Notes: a model not told the origin generated them from the letters alone. A stretch of DNA of 64,000 nucleotides from Streptomyces curacoi (GCF_001513975.1 NZ_KQ947984.1:434001-498000); one strand, 5' to 3'. Shown: positions 10,384 to 19,217, counted from the first letter of the stretch. Numbers and translations are program-made.

Positions 10384-10956
10384 TCAGCCCGCGTCGGGCA
10401 TGTCGGCGCGCGGGGGACGTGGGCCGTCGGTCTCCTCCGCGTCCGGCTCGGGTCGCGGCTGCGGCAGGACCGGCTGGAGCACCAGCATCCGCTCGACGAG
10501 GCGTAGGAACATCGCCACGTCGCGTATCAGGTCGTCGGCGTCCCGGCGGCTGGCCGCGCCCTGGATGCCCGCCTCGGCCCGGGCGCGGCGCCGGGCGCCG
10601 GAGGCGAACAGCGCGCTCCACTCGGTGAGTTCGGGCGCGATTTCGGGGAGCACTTCCCAGGCGCTCCTGATCCGGGCCCGGCGCCTGGGCGAGAGCTCCG
10701 GCCGCCCCCGCGCGGCGAGTACAGCGGCGGCGGTGCGCAGGGCGGCGAGATGGGCCGTGGCATAGCGCTCGTTCGGTGTCTCCAGAACGGCGGCCTCGTC
10801 CAGTCCCGCGCGGGCCTGGGCGAGCAGGTCGAGGGCGGCGGGCGGGGCCGTGGCCCGGCGGAGCACAGGGTGCACATCGCTCGCGGGGCCGGTCAGTGAG
10901 GGGGCAGGGCCGGTGGCGCGGCGCCGGCGGGCGGCTGCTGCGTGGTAGCTGGCCAT
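10384..10956 (-). CDS. SAV_6107-type HEPN domain protein
   Basis: HEPN domains are four-helix proteins, many of them RNases or RNA-binding partners of toxins. This 190-residue protein is all helical after a basic N terminus (MASYHAAAARRRR) and a Pro-rich linker, with a core from about residue 50 to 150 containing NERYATAHLAALRTAAAVLAA and a C-terminal acidic Pro tail. I recognise it as the Streptomyces family named after SAV_6107. The canonical RxxxxH catalytic motif is not evident, so RNase activity should not be assumed. The ATG at 10956 is chosen because AGGAGG lies six bases upstream; the frame stays open 45 codons further without such a site. Confidence 0.75.
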   Translation of the reverse strand: MASYHAAAARRRRATGPAPSLTGPASDVHPVLRRATAPPAALDLLAQARAGLDEAAVLETPNERYATAHLAALRTAAAVLAARGRPELSPRRRARIRSAWEVLPEIAPELTEWSALFASGARRRARAEAGIQGAASRRDADDLIRDVAMFLRLVERMLVLQPVLPQPRPEPDAEETDGPRPPRADMPDAG

Positions 10957-11056
10957 GACGAACCTCCTGTCGTCTCTGTGACGGCACGCCCGATACGGGA
11001 TGCCGTATGTGCCCATCGTGGGGTATGGCACTGACAATCCGTTCTGACCTGCGCTT

Positions 11057-11085
11057 TTGCTTCGCTCGCGAGTTCGGGCTAGTTT
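11057..11085 (+). promoter_or_regulatory. Promoter candidate for the ABC-like/YhgE/TetR operon
   Basis: TTGCTT (11057-11062), a 17-base spacer and TAGTTT (11080-11085) form a plausible vegetative promoter. The expected start at about 11092 falls within the ACTGAC palindrome, which suits repression by a bound regulator. Confidence 0.55.
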
Positions 11086-11089
11086 TTGC

Positions 11090-11103
11090 ACTGACCAGTC
11101 AGT
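11090..11103. promoter_or_regulatory. TetR-type operator candidate ACTGAC-CA-GTCAGT
   Basis: Perfect 6-base inverted repeats separated by two bases overlap the predicted transcription start of the operon whose last gene encodes a TetR regulator. TetR proteins usually bind such short palindromes and often control their own operon. Assigning it to that regulator is inference. Confidence 0.6.
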
Positions 11104-11127
11104 TCAAATTCGAGGGATGGGGGGACC

Positions 11128-11892
11128 GTGGCCGCAGTCGGCGTCACGGCCCAGGGCCTCGGGCTCGAAGGTCCCCGCGGATGGGCGTTCCGCGGGGTCT
11201 CCTTCGAGGCGGAGCCCGGCTCGCTGATCACGATCGAAGGACCTTCCGGCACCGGCCGCACGTGCCTGCTGCTCGCACTCACCGGACGGATGAGGCCCAC
11301 CGAGGGAGCCGCCGCCGTGGGCGGAGCAGAGCTGCCCAAGCGCATGACGGCGGTACGGCGCGTCAGCGCCGTGGCCCACGTCCCGGGGGTGACCGACCTG
11401 GACCCGGCCCTGACCGTCGCCGAGCACCTGCGCGAACGGGCACTGCTGCAGCGGCGCTTCGGCGACTCGCTGCGCGGGCTGCTGCGACCGCGTGCCGAGC
11501 ACAGGTCGGAGGAGAAGCTGCGGATCGACGCCGCGCTGGCGGCAGCGGGTCTCGACCTGGACGCCCTGCCCAAGGGCTCCCGTACGGCCGTACGCGATCT
11601 GGAGCGTCTGGAGGGCCTGCGGCTGTCCGTCGCGCTGGCCCTGATCGGGCGTCCGCGGCTGCTCGGTGTCGACGACACCGATCTCAAGCTCTCCGACGCC
11701 GAACGGGCCGAGGCATGGGCCCTGCTGAAGTCGATCGCCGAGGCCGGGACCACGGTCGTGGCGGTGTGCAGCGAGGCCCCCGACGACACGGTCAGGGTGT
11801 CCACGCAGGCGACCGGCGAGCCGGCCACGCCCCAGGAGAGCGACGAGTCCGCGGAAACCGACGGGAAGGAGGCCACCGATGCGCTCGCCTAG
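11128..11892 (+). CDS. Degenerate ABC-type ATP-binding protein
   Basis: The 254-residue protein has the ABC ATPase fold, but its nucleotide motifs are altered. Walker A reads GPSGTGRT (residues 38-45) with Arg44 in place of the invariant Lys. The signature position reads RDLERLEGLRLSVALALIG rather than LSGGQ, and the Walker B region is PRLLGVDDTDLK. A Ser/Glu-rich tail ends the protein. GTG at 11128 follows a G-rich site. It overlaps the YhgE gene by 14 bases. It may bind nucleotide weakly or act structurally with YhgE; it could equally still hydrolyse ATP. Confidence 0.8.
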   Translation: MAAVGVTAQGLGLEGPRGWAFRGVSFEAEPGSLITIEGPSGTGRTCLLLALTGRMRPTEGAAAVGGAELPKRMTAVRRVSAVAHVPGVTDLDPALTVAEHLRERALLQRRFGDSLRGLLRPRAEHRSEEKLRIDAALAAAGLDLDALPKGSRTAVRDLERLEGLRLSVALALIGRPRLLGVDDTDLKLSDAERAEAWALLKSIAEAGTTVVAVCSEAPDDTVRVSTQATGEPATPQESDESAETDGKEATDALA

Positions 11893-13963
11893 GCTGGCCG
11901 CGCTGGAGCTGCGCCGCTTCGGCCGGGGGAAGCTGCCGCGTGCCGCGCTGGTCGCGCTGCTGGTGCTGCCCCTGCTGTACGGCGCCCTGTACCTGTGGTC
12001 GTTCTGGGACCCGTATGGCCGTCTCGACCGCATCCCGGTGGCGCTCGTGAACGACGACAAGGGGGCGACGGTCGAGGGCAAGAAGCTCACGGCCGGTGAC
12101 GACATCACCGAGGGGCTGCGCGAGAGCGACGTCTTCGACTGGCGTGAGGTGAGTGCCGCCGAGGCCCGGGAGGGTGTCGAGGACGGCACGTACTACCTGT
12201 CGCTGACCATGCCGGCCGACTTCAGCGCGCGGATCGCCTCAAGCGCCGGCGAGTCGCCGGAGACGGGCGCCCTTCAGGTGCGTACGAACGACGCGAACAA
12301 CTACATCGTCGGGCAGATCTCGCGGACGGTCTTCAGCGAGGTGCGCGAGGCCGCGTCCACGAAGGCGTCCCGGTCGTTCCTGGACCGGATCTTCGTCTCG
12401 TTCTCCGACATCCACGGCGCGACCGTGAAGGCCGCGAACGGTGCGGACAAGCTGGAAGGCGGCATCGGGAAGGCGGAGAAGGGCTCCAAGGACCTCGCGG
12501 ACGGGCTGAAGGACGCCAAGGAGGGCAGCGGCAAGCTGTCGACGGGCCTGAAGAAGCTCAACAAGGGCGCGGGCGATCTGGAGGACGGCTCCAGGCGGGT
12601 CGCCGAGGGCACCCGGGCCCTGGCCGACCGGGTCAACGGCGTCGACCAGAAGATCGGCCCGTTCCTGAAGGACAACGAGAAGACGATCGGGGACACCGCC
12701 CGGCTGGTCGCCGACGCGTCGGCAGCGATCCGGAACAACCTCGACGACCTCGTGGAGCGGGCTCCGGTCGCCGCCAAGGGCGCCCACAAGGCATCCGACG
12801 CGCTGGACGCCTTCTACAAGGCGCACTGCGAGGACGCCGTACTGCCCGACCCGGCCTGCGCCGACCTGAAGAAGGCGAAGGAGTCGGCCGCGGACGTGGC
12901 GACCATCGCCGACGACCTCAACACGCTGATCGCCGACCACGACGGCGATCTGAAGCGGCTCGACAAGAACCTCGCCACCCTCCAGAAGCAGTCCCAGGAG
13001 CTCGCCGAGCGCGCGCCCCACCTCTCCGAGGACCTCGACGACGCGGTCACCAGGATCAACAAGCTCAACGACGGAGCCGCCGAGGTCGCCGCGGGTGCCA
13101 AGAAGCTGCACACGGGGCTCGGCGGGGCCAAGACGGGCGCGGCGGACCTGGACACGGGCCTCGGCAGGCTGAAGACGGGTGCCTACGACCTCAACGGCGG
13201 CATCTACAAGCTCGTCGACGGCTCCGGGAAGCTCTCGGACGGGCTGCACGACGGGGCGAAGCAGATCCCCGACTACGACAAGAAGTCCCGCGACCAGCGC
13301 ACCGAGGTCATGGCCGACCCGGTCCAGCTCGTCTCCAGGGACCTGCACAAGGCGGCCAACTACGGCACCGGTTTCGCCCCGTACTTCATCCCGCTGTCCC
13401 TGTGGGTGGGCGCGATGGTGGCGTACATGGTGATCACGCCGATGAACCGGCGCGCGCTCGCCGCGGGCGCCTCGGCATGGCGGATCGCGCTGGCCGGCTG
13501 GCTGCCCGTGGTGGCGATCGGGGTGCTCCAGACGGTGGCCCTGATGTCGGTGCTGCACTGGGCGATCGGGCTGGAGATGGCGCGGGCGGCCGGGACGGTG
13601 GGCTTCCTGTTCCTGGTGACGGCGTGCTTCGCCGCGATCGTGCAGTGGCTGAACGCGCGCTTCGGTGCGGCGGGCCGGATCCTCGTCCTGGCCTTCCTGA
13701 TGCTCCAGCTGACGTCGGCGGGCGGCACCTACCCCGTCCAGACCAGCCCGGGCTTCTTCAACGCGCTCCACCCCTTCCTGCCGATGAGCTACGTGGTGGA
13801 GGCGCTCAGGAGGCTCATCACGGGCGGCGGTCTGGAACCGGTGTGGCACGCGTGCGTGGTGCTCGCCGCCTTCACCGCGGGCGCCCTCGCGCTGACCGCG
13901 GTGGCGGCCCGGCGCCGACAGGTGTGGACGCTCGACCGGCTGCACCCGGAGCTGACCCTGTGA
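11879..13963 (+). CDS. YhgE/Pip-family membrane protein (ABC-2-like)
   Basis: The 694-residue protein matches YhgE/Pip architecture. One N-terminal membrane segment (LVALLVLPLLYGALYLWSF) is followed by the VALVNDDKGA motif typical of the family, then a long extracytoplasmic region of about 450 residues with repeats such as LDTGLGRLKTG and KLVDGSGKLSDG that predict a helical stalk, and finally five to six membrane segments. Two cysteines (CEDAVLPDPAC) sit in the stalk. YhgE proteins are known as a phage-infection protein and as type VII-associated proteins in Firmicutes; the role in Streptomyces is not settled. It sits between an ABC-like ATPase and a TetR gene, which suggests a regulated export unit. 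Confidence 0.9.
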   Translation: MRSPRLAALELRRFGRGKLPRAALVALLVLPLLYGALYLWSFWDPYGRLDRIPVALVNDDKGATVEGKKLTAGDDITEGLRESDVFDWREVSAAEAREGVEDGTYYLSLTMPADFSARIASSAGESPETGALQVRTNDANNYIVGQISRTVFSEVREAASTKASRSFLDRIFVSFSDIHGATVKAANGADKLEGGIGKAEKGSKDLADGLKDAKEGSGKLSTGLKKLNKGAGDLEDGSRRVAEGTRALADRVNGVDQKIGPFLKDNEKTIGDTARLVADASAAIRNNLDDLVERAPVAAKGAHKASDALDAFYKAHCEDAVLPDPACADLKKAKESAADVATIADDLNTLIADHDGDLKRLDKNLATLQKQSQELAERAPHLSEDLDDAVTRINKLNDGAAEVAAGAKKLHTGLGGAKTGAADLDTGLGRLKTGAYDLNGGIYKLVDGSGKLSDGLHDGAKQIPDYDKKSRDQRTEVMADPVQLVSRDLHKAANYGTGFAPYFIPLSLWVGAMVAYMVITPMNRRALAAGASAWRIALAGWLPVVAIGVLQTVALMSVLHWAIGLEMARAAGTVGFLFLVTACFAAIVQWLNARFGAAGRILVLAFLMLQLTSAGGTYPVQTSPGFFNALHPFLPMSYVVEALRRLITGGGLEPVWHACVVLAAFTAGALALTAVAARRRQVWTLDRLHPELTL

Positions 13964-13986
13964 GCGCGCGCGGGACAATCGTGGCC

Positions 13987-14616
13987 ATGGAAAGCAGCAG
14001 TGCCGCGTCGGGCGGCAGCACACGCCGTGAGGCCACCCGGCAGAAGCTCTACGAGGCGGCCGTCACCCTCATCGCCGAACAGGGCTTCTCCGCCACCACG
14101 GTCGACGAGATCGCCGAGCGGGCCGGGGTGGCGAAGGGCACGGTCTACTACAACTTCGCGAGCAAGTCGGTCCTCTTCGAGGAGCTGCTGCGGCACGGAG
14201 TGGGGCTTTTGGCCGCCTCCCTGCGGGAGGCGGCCGAGCAGACCGCCCGGGACGGCGGCAGCAGGGTGGACGCCCTGGACGCGATGATCCGCGCGGGCCT
14301 CGTCTTCATCGACCGCTATCCGTCGTTCACCCAGCTGTACGTCGCCGAGCTGTGGCGTACCAACCGGGCGTGGCAGTCCACGCTGATGGTGGTCAGGCAG
14401 CAGGCCGTGGCGGTCGTCGAGGGGGTGCTGCGCGAGGGCGTGGAGCAGGGCGAGTTCAGCGCGGAGATCGACGTACCGCTGACCGCCGCCGCACTGGTCG
14501 GCATGGTTCTGGTGGCCGCGCTGGACTGGAAGTCCTTCCAGCCGGAGCGCTCCCTGGACGACGTGCACGCGGCGCTGTCGCGGCTGTTGCAGGGCCGGGT
14601 CAGCGGCCGCGGCTGA
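13987..14616 (+). CDS. TetR-family transcriptional regulator
   Basis: The 209-residue protein has an N-terminal TetR helix-turn-helix (about residues 18-60, including ATTVDEIAERAGVAKGTVYYNF) and a C-terminal ligand and dimerisation domain. In-frame alternatives are GTG at 13960, which overlaps the YhgE stop as GTGA with GGAG upstream, and GTG at 13981. It is the last gene of the operon and is the natural candidate to bind the ACTGAC palindrome at 11090. The inducer is unknown. Confidence 0.92.
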   Translation: MESSSAASGGSTRREATRQKLYEAAVTLIAEQGFSATTVDEIAERAGVAKGTVYYNFASKSVLFEELLRHGVGLLAASLREAAEQTARDGGSRVDALDAMIRAGLVFIDRYPSFTQLYVAELWRTNRAWQSTLMVVRQQAVAVVEGVLREGVEQGEFSAEIDVPLTAAALVGMVLVAALDWKSFQPERSLDDVHAALSRLLQGRVSGRG

Positions 14617-14703
14617 AGCCGGCCGGCGTACACAGGCGAAAGCGCCGGTCCGAGGTGGCCGCGTCCCCCGCGGGCCACTGTCGAACCGGCGCCTTCTCCT
14701 GCT

Positions 14704-14779
14704 CCCCCGTTTCCCCCGTTCCCCCGTACTCCCCCGTGTCCCCCTTGGACCCCCGTTCGGTCGTTCCCCCGGGTCCCCC
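14704..14779 (-). repeat. Run of eight C5 tracts: potential G-quadruplex on the minus strand
   Basis: Eight tracts of five cytosines occur at irregular short spacings, several as CCCCCGT, in the 397-base gap between the TetR gene and the DUF4126 gene. On the minus strand they read as G5 tracts with loops of three to eight bases, enough for intramolecular quadruplexes. The remainder of the gap (14617-15013) shows no gene I can support. Confidence 0.75.
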
Positions 14780-15000
14780 GTCTCGCTCCCGCCGACGCCG
14801 GGTCGGCGGAAGGAGCGGATCCGGGGCCGCTCCGTTCCGGCGCCCCGTGTCGCCGGTGCCGGAGCCGATCCCCTTCTCCGTGCCTCCACTCTCTCGTTCA
14901 CGCAGGCCGGGCCCCATCCGCGCGCGTACTCATCTCACCGACTAGGTACGCGTACTCAGACCTGCGCACTCATCCCCAGGACGCTCGGTTGCCGACTGGT

Positions 15001-15006
15001 TACGAT
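15001..15006 (+). promoter_or_regulatory. -10 box TACGAT, leaderless start of the DUF4126 gene
   Basis: TACGAT ends seven bases before the GTG at 15014, so transcription would begin at or next to the start codon. The -35 position (14978-14983, AGGACG) matches weakly. Confidence 0.45.
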
Positions 15007-15013
15007 CGCGTCC

Positions 15014-15628
15014 GTGTCCATACTTCCCTTGATCTTCACCAGCGGCTGGGCCAGCGGGGTTAACGCCTACGCCGTGGTGCTGCTGCTCGGCGTGTTCGGC
15101 GCGACGGGGCTGAGCGACGAGGTGCCCGAGGCGCTGCAACGCCCCGATGCCCTGATCGCGGCCGGGGTGCTGTTCCTCTGCGAGGCCGTCGCCGACAAGA
15201 TCCCGTACGTGGACTCGGCGTGGGACGCGGTGCACACCGTGATCCGGCCGGTGGCGGGCGCGGTCGTCGCGGCGCTGCTCGCCGGGCAGAGCGGGTCGCT
15301 GCCCGAGCTGACGGCGGGCGCGGTGGGCGGTTCGACGGCCTTGGTGAGCCATCTCGTCAAGGCGGGGACGCGGATGGCCGTCAACACCTCGCCCGAGCCG
15401 TTCAGCAACATCGTGGTGAGCCTCGCGGAGGATCTCGGGGTCGGCGCCCTCATCACCCTCGCGGTCTTCCACCCCGTCGCCGCGGCGGTCGTCGCGGGCA
15501 TCCTGCTGCTCGCCGGTCTGCTGCTGCTCCTCTTCCTGGTCTCGCGGATCCGCCGCTTCCTGCGCCGCAGGGCCGAGCGCCGGGAGGAGAAGCGGCTCGC
15601 GCAAGCGGTGGGGCAGCGGCCCGGCTGA
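15014..15628 (+). CDS. DUF4126 multi-pass membrane protein
   Basis: The 204-residue protein begins with the family-like LPLIFTSGWASGVNAYAVVLLLGVFG and has about five hydrophobic segments. Several are Ala/Gly-rich (VIRPVAGAVVAALLAGQSG, AGAVGGSTALVSHLVKAGTRMAVNTSPEP, GALITLAVFHPVAAAVVAGILLLAG). It ends in a basic Arg-rich tail. The GTG start has no ribosome site and lies seven bases after a TACGAT box, so it is probably leaderless. Function is unknown. It runs with the CrtI-like gene that follows 56 bases later, but that gene has its own -10 box. Confidence 0.85.
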   Translation: MSILPLIFTSGWASGVNAYAVVLLLGVFGATGLSDEVPEALQRPDALIAAGVLFLCEAVADKIPYVDSAWDAVHTVIRPVAGAVVAALLAGQSGSLPELTAGAVGGSTALVSHLVKAGTRMAVNTSPEPFSNIVVSLAEDLGVGALITLAVFHPVAAAVVAGILLLAGLLLLLFLVSRIRRFLRRRAERREEKRLAQAVGQRPG

Positions 15629-15671
15629 GCCTTCGCCCGAGGTCAGCGAGCCGGTTGTCAGTGCCGGCCGA

Positions 15672-15677
15672 TAAAGT
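15672..15677 (+). promoter_or_regulatory. -10 box TAAAGT, leaderless start of the CrtI-like gene
   Basis: TAAAGT ends seven bases before the ATG at 15685 and no ribosome-binding site is present, the arrangement expected for a leaderless transcript. No good -35 is seen at the usual distance. Confidence 0.45.
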
Positions 15678-15684
15678 CCCACGC

Positions 15685-17196
15685 ATGGCAAGGATTGCGG
15701 TGATCGGCGCCGGGATGGGCGCGATGGCGGCCGCTGCCCGGCTGGCCGTCGCGGGCCACCGGGTGTCGGTGTACGAGCGTACGGAGACGTACGGCGGAGC
15801 GGTGCGCCGCTTCGAGCGCGACGGCTTCGGTTTCGACACGGGCCCCGGGCTGCTGTCCCTGCCCGCCGTGTACCGCGACCTGTTCATCAAGACCGGCAAG
15901 GAACCGCTGGAGGCGTGCGTCGAGCTGGTCCAGGTCGACCCGTCCGCGCGGCACGTCTTCGCGGACGGCACCGAGGTCTGTCTGCCGAACGCCTCGCGCG
16001 CGGGGGTGGTGGCCGCCCTGGACGAGGCGCTGGGCGCCGGGAGCGGGGGCCGCTGGGGCGACTTCCTGGTCCGCGCCCGCGAGGCCTGGGACCGGACGCG
16101 CAGACCGCTGCTGGAGGAGCCCCTGTGGCCGAACTGGCAGGTGCTGGCCGAGCGTGAGCCCTATCCGTCGGTCCCCCACAAGCGACTCCTGCGCACCCGC
16201 CGGGCCGGCACGCTCGCCGAGGTCGGCGCCTGGGAGCTGCGCGATCCGCGTCTCGTCGCCCTGCTGGAGAGCCACGCCCTCGTCTACGGCCTGGATCCGC
16301 GCGAGACCCCGGCGAGCGCGGCGGTGCTGCCGTACATGGAGCACGCCTTCGGGACCTGGTATGTGCGCGGTGGCATACGGGAGTTGGCGCGCGCGGTGTA
16401 CGAGCGGTGCGTGGCCAGGAAGGTCGAGTTCCACTTCGGGGCGGAGGTCACCGGGGTTCTGGAGAAGGACGGCCGGGCTGCGGGGCTGGAGTTCGCCGAC
16501 GGATCGGTGGTGGAGACGGACCTGGTCGTCGGCACCGGACCGGTGCGCCTGGCCGACCTGCTGAACGGCCGTGCGCTGTACGGGGCGGAGGAGGTCGCGC
16601 CCCGCCCCGAGAGCGCGGCGCGGGGCCGGGTCGTGGTCTGCCTGGCGCTGCGCGGCGCGCGCGAGGCGGACGCCGCCCACCGCACCGTGGTGCACACCGG
16701 CGACCGGCAGGCCGAGCTGGACGCCTTCGGGCCGGGCGAGCCGCCCGCGGATCCGACGGTCCGGATCGACCGCCCGGACGACCCGGCCCTGCGCCCCGAC
16801 GACGCGCACGAGTCGGTGGTCCTGACGGCCACGGTGCCTTCTCAGACGCGGTACGACTGGACCGCGGCCGGTGCCGCCGACGCCTTCGCGGACCGGATGG
16901 TCGCCGCCGCCGGGCGCGCCCTGCCCGGTCTGCGGGAGCGAATCCTGTGGCGCGAGGTCCGCACGCCGGCGCACACCGAGCGGGAGACCGGCGCCGCGGG
17001 CGGCGGGGTGCCCGCACCCGCGCTGGCGGCGGCGGAGGGAGCCTTGCTGCGCCCGTCCAACAGCACCCGTATACCGGGCCTGTTCACCGTCGGCGGCTGG
17101 TCCCACCCCGGCGGCGGTCTTCCGCACGCGGGTATGTCGGGCGCGCTGGTGGCCGGGCTGATCGTCGAGGGGCCGGAGTTCCGGGGCTCGCAGTGA
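15685..17196 (+). CDS. Phytoene-desaturase-like FAD-dependent oxidoreductase
   Basis: The 503-residue protein begins with a dinucleotide-binding motif (RIAVIGAGMGAMAAAARLAVAGHRVSVYER) and the FAD-contacting YGG that follows. It ends with LFTVGGWSHPGGGLPHAGMSGALVAGLI, the C-terminal FAD motif of the CrtI/carotenoid isomerase superfamily. The middle (about residues 150-300) is the variable substrate domain. No other carotenoid gene is nearby, so the substrate is open; it may act on another polyprenoid or lipid. The ATG at 15685 gives the dinucleotide motif its usual N-terminal position. Confidence 0.87.
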   Translation: MARIAVIGAGMGAMAAAARLAVAGHRVSVYERTETYGGAVRRFERDGFGFDTGPGLLSLPAVYRDLFIKTGKEPLEACVELVQVDPSARHVFADGTEVCLPNASRAGVVAALDEALGAGSGGRWGDFLVRAREAWDRTRRPLLEEPLWPNWQVLAEREPYPSVPHKRLLRTRRAGTLAEVGAWELRDPRLVALLESHALVYGLDPRETPASAAVLPYMEHAFGTWYVRGGIRELARAVYERCVARKVEFHFGAEVTGVLEKDGRAAGLEFADGSVVETDLVVGTGPVRLADLLNGRALYGAEEVAPRPESAARGRVVVCLALRGAREADAAHRTVVHTGDRQAELDAFGPGEPPADPTVRIDRPDDPALRPDDAHESVVLTATVPSQTRYDWTAAGAADAFADRMVAAAGRALPGLRERILWREVRTPAHTERETGAAGGGVPAPALAAAEGALLRPSNSTRIPGLFTVGGWSHPGGGLPHAGMSGALVAGLIVEGPEFRGSQ

Positions 17197-17225
17197 TCCC
17201 CGCGTAGCAGGACCGGCGCGGACCG

Positions 17226-18230
17226 TCAGAAGCGGTACTGCTCGTCGTACCCGTTCCCCTGCCCCTGCCCCTGGCCACTGCCCTGGTGCGGGTACTGCTG
17301 CTCCGGCGGGAGTTCGCCGCCGTACGCCTCGTCGGTGCGCTGCTGCGGGACCCAGACGCCGCCCGGCGGGGTCTCGCCGTAGGTGCCGGTGGCGTACTGG
17401 TCCTGGCCGTACTGCTGCTGGCCGTACTGCTGCTGGCCGTAGGCGTCGTACGAGGTGTCGCCGTAGGTCTGGGTGCCGATGTACGGGTCGGAGTAGGCGG
17501 CGTACTGCTGCTGGCCGGTGGCGTCGTAGCCGTACTGCTGCTGGCCGGTGGTGTCATAGCCGGAGTAGCCGTCGTACGCGTAGCCCTGGTCGGCCGTCGC
17601 GTACTGCTCCTGGGGCTGGTCGGCGGACGCGTAGTTCTGGTGGGCGGCGTAGGCGTTGTCGTTGTATATGCCGTACGAGCCGGTGTCCTCCGGCATGGGC
17701 TGCGGCTCATAGACGGCGGTCGTCTCCGCGGCCGTGGGCTGGGCCGGGCGCGAGGGTGTGAAGACGTCGTCGCGGTCGTAGTCGTCGCCGTAACCGACGC
17801 TGTCCTGGCCGTACTTGCCGTCGTCCGGGCCGTACCTGCCGTCGTCGTGGCCGTACGCGCCGTCGCCGCCGGTGAATCCGCCGTCGCTCGCCTGGAGATC
17901 GGAGACCTCCAGGGTCGGCTTCTTGCGGTCGGGCTCGCCGCGGCGGCGCTTGACGCCGCCCAGGGGGCCCAGGGCCGGCGCGGGGACCGCCCAGCCGGAC
18001 GAGAAGCCGCTGCGGAACGACAGCGTGACGTAGGTCTGGCCGACCGCGAACGCGGCCGCGCCCAGGCCGATGACGATGACGGACGGGATCAGCACCCCGA
18101 CCACGACGCCCAGGAAGCCGACGAAGGCGAGCAGTCGCCAGCGCAGCCGTGCCTTGTACTGCAGCAGCACCTCGCCCAGCAGCCACAGCGCGACGATGCC
18201 GAACGCGATGTAGAGGACCGTCCAGCCCAT
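17226..18230 (-). CDS. Two-segment membrane protein with Tyr/Gln/Gly-rich prion-like tail
   Basis: The 334-residue protein starts with two membrane segments (WTVLYIAFGIVALWLLGEVLL and LAFVGFLGVVVGVLIPSVIVIGLGAAAFAV) and a short basic linker (GGVKRRRGEPDRKK). About 220 residues of low-complexity sequence follow, rich in Tyr, Gln, Gly, Asp and Ala. The tail holds near-repeats such as YDATGQQQYG, YGQQQYGQ and GYAYDGYSGYD and ends in GQGQGQGNG. I do not recognise a catalytic domain. The composition resembles prion-like or phase-separating segments, facing the cytoplasm if both N and C termini are inside. It is transcribed toward the CrtI-like gene and away from a 57-base gap before metF. Confidence 0.85.
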   Translation of the reverse strand: MGWTVLYIAFGIVALWLLGEVLLQYKARLRWRLLAFVGFLGVVVGVLIPSVIVIGLGAAAFAVGQTYVTLSFRSGFSSGWAVPAPALGPLGGVKRRRGEPDRKKPTLEVSDLQASDGGFTGGDGAYGHDDGRYGPDDGKYGQDSVGYGDDYDRDDVFTPSRPAQPTAAETTAVYEPQPMPEDTGSYGIYNDNAYAAHQNYASADQPQEQYATADQGYAYDGYSGYDTTGQQQYGYDATGQQQYAAYSDPYIGTQTYGDTSYDAYGQQQYGQQQYGQDQYATGTYGETPPGGVWVPQQRTDEAYGGELPPEQQYPHQGSGQGQGQGNGYDEQYRF

Positions 18231-18287
18231 GTACGCCCCTCTCCCAGTGGCCGCCTACGCAGTGTGACGTATATCAGTACGGCCGGT

Positions 18288-19211
18288 CTAGGCCTGCGGT
18301 GGGTGGTGCAGGCCCAGGTTCTCGTGGATTTCCAGCGTCGCCGTGGAGTTGTTGAGCGTGATGAAGTGCAGTCCGGGCACTCCCTCGGCCAGCAGCCGCG
18401 CGCAGAACTCCGTGGCGAATTCGATGCCAATGGAGCGTACAGCGGTCGGATCGTCCTTTGCTGTGAGGATCCGCTCTTTCAGGGCGGCGGGGAAGGCGGC
18501 GTTGGTGAGGGACGGGATCCGCTCCAGCGTCTTCACGCTGGCGATCGGCATGATCTCCGGGATGATCGGGGTGTCGCAGCCGGCGGCCGACACACGGTCG
18601 CGCAGCCGCAGGTAGTCCTCCGGTTCGAAGAACATCTGCGTGATCGCGTAGTCCGCGCCGGCGCGGCACTTGTCGACGAAGCGCCGGACGTCGGTCTCCC
18701 AGTCCGCGGAGCGCGGGTGCATCGCGGGGAAGGCCGCGACGCCCACGCAGAAATCGCCGGACGCCTTGATCAGTTCGACGAGTTCGGCGGCGTAGGTGAG
18801 GCCCTGGGGGTGCGGTACCCACTCACCCAGCGGGTCGCCGGGCGGGTCGCCGCGCAGCGCCAGCATGTTGCGGATTCCCGCGTCGGCGTACTGCCCGATA
18901 ATGTTCCGCAGGTCGGCCACCGAGTGGTCGACCGCGGTGAGGTGGGCGATCGGCGTGAGCGTGGTGTCCGAGGCGATCGCCTCGGTCGCCTTGACCGTGC
19001 CCGCGCGGGTGGAACCACCCGCGCCGTAGGTCACGGAGACGAAGTCGGGCCCGACGGCCTCGACCCGGCGCAGCGCGTTCCACAGGTTCCGCTCGCCCTT
19101 CGGGGTCTTGGGGGCGTAGAACTCGAAGGAGTACGTCGTCTTGCCGGTCGCGAGCATCTCGCGCACGGTACGAGCGTGGTCCGACCTGATGGATGCGGTG
19201 CCGAGGGCCAT
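18288..19211 (-). CDS. metF: 5,10-methylenetetrahydrofolate reductase
   Basis: Reduces 5,10-methylene-THF to 5-methyl-THF for methionine synthesis, using FAD in a TIM barrel. The 307-residue product has [15 protein letters not shown] near the N terminus with the catalytic glutamate, [24 protein letters not shown], and [11 protein letters not shown], all typical of MetF. Length fits bacterial enzymes. The ATG at 19211 has no ribosome site and lies six bases after a TAACCT box, so it is probably leaderless. No B12 riboswitch is visible upstream. M. tuberculosis Rv2172c, in the comparable neighbourhood, is a related protein. Confidence 0.96.
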   Translation of the reverse strand: MALGTASIRSDHARTVREMLATGKTTYSFEFYAPKTPKGERNLWNALRRVEAVGPDFVSVTYGAGGSTRAGTVKATEAIASDTTLTPIAHLTAVDHSVADLRNIIGQYADAGIRNMLALRGDPPGDPLGEWVPHPQGLTYAAELVELIKASGDFCVGVAAFPAMHPRSADWETDVRRFVDKCRAGADYAITQMFFEPEDYLRLRDRVSAAGCDTPIIPEIMPIASVKTLERIPSLTNAAFPAALKERILTAKDDPTAVRSIGIEFATEFCARLLAEGVPGLHFITLNNSTATLEIHENLGLHHPPQA

Positions 19212-19217
19212 ACTCGC

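Noticed and set aside
14600..14917. Collagen-like minus-strand frame with Gly-Asp-Thr-Gly repeats
   Set aside because: It is produced by the CCCCCGT tracts read in reverse, overlaps the end of the TetR gene, and lacks a ribosome site.
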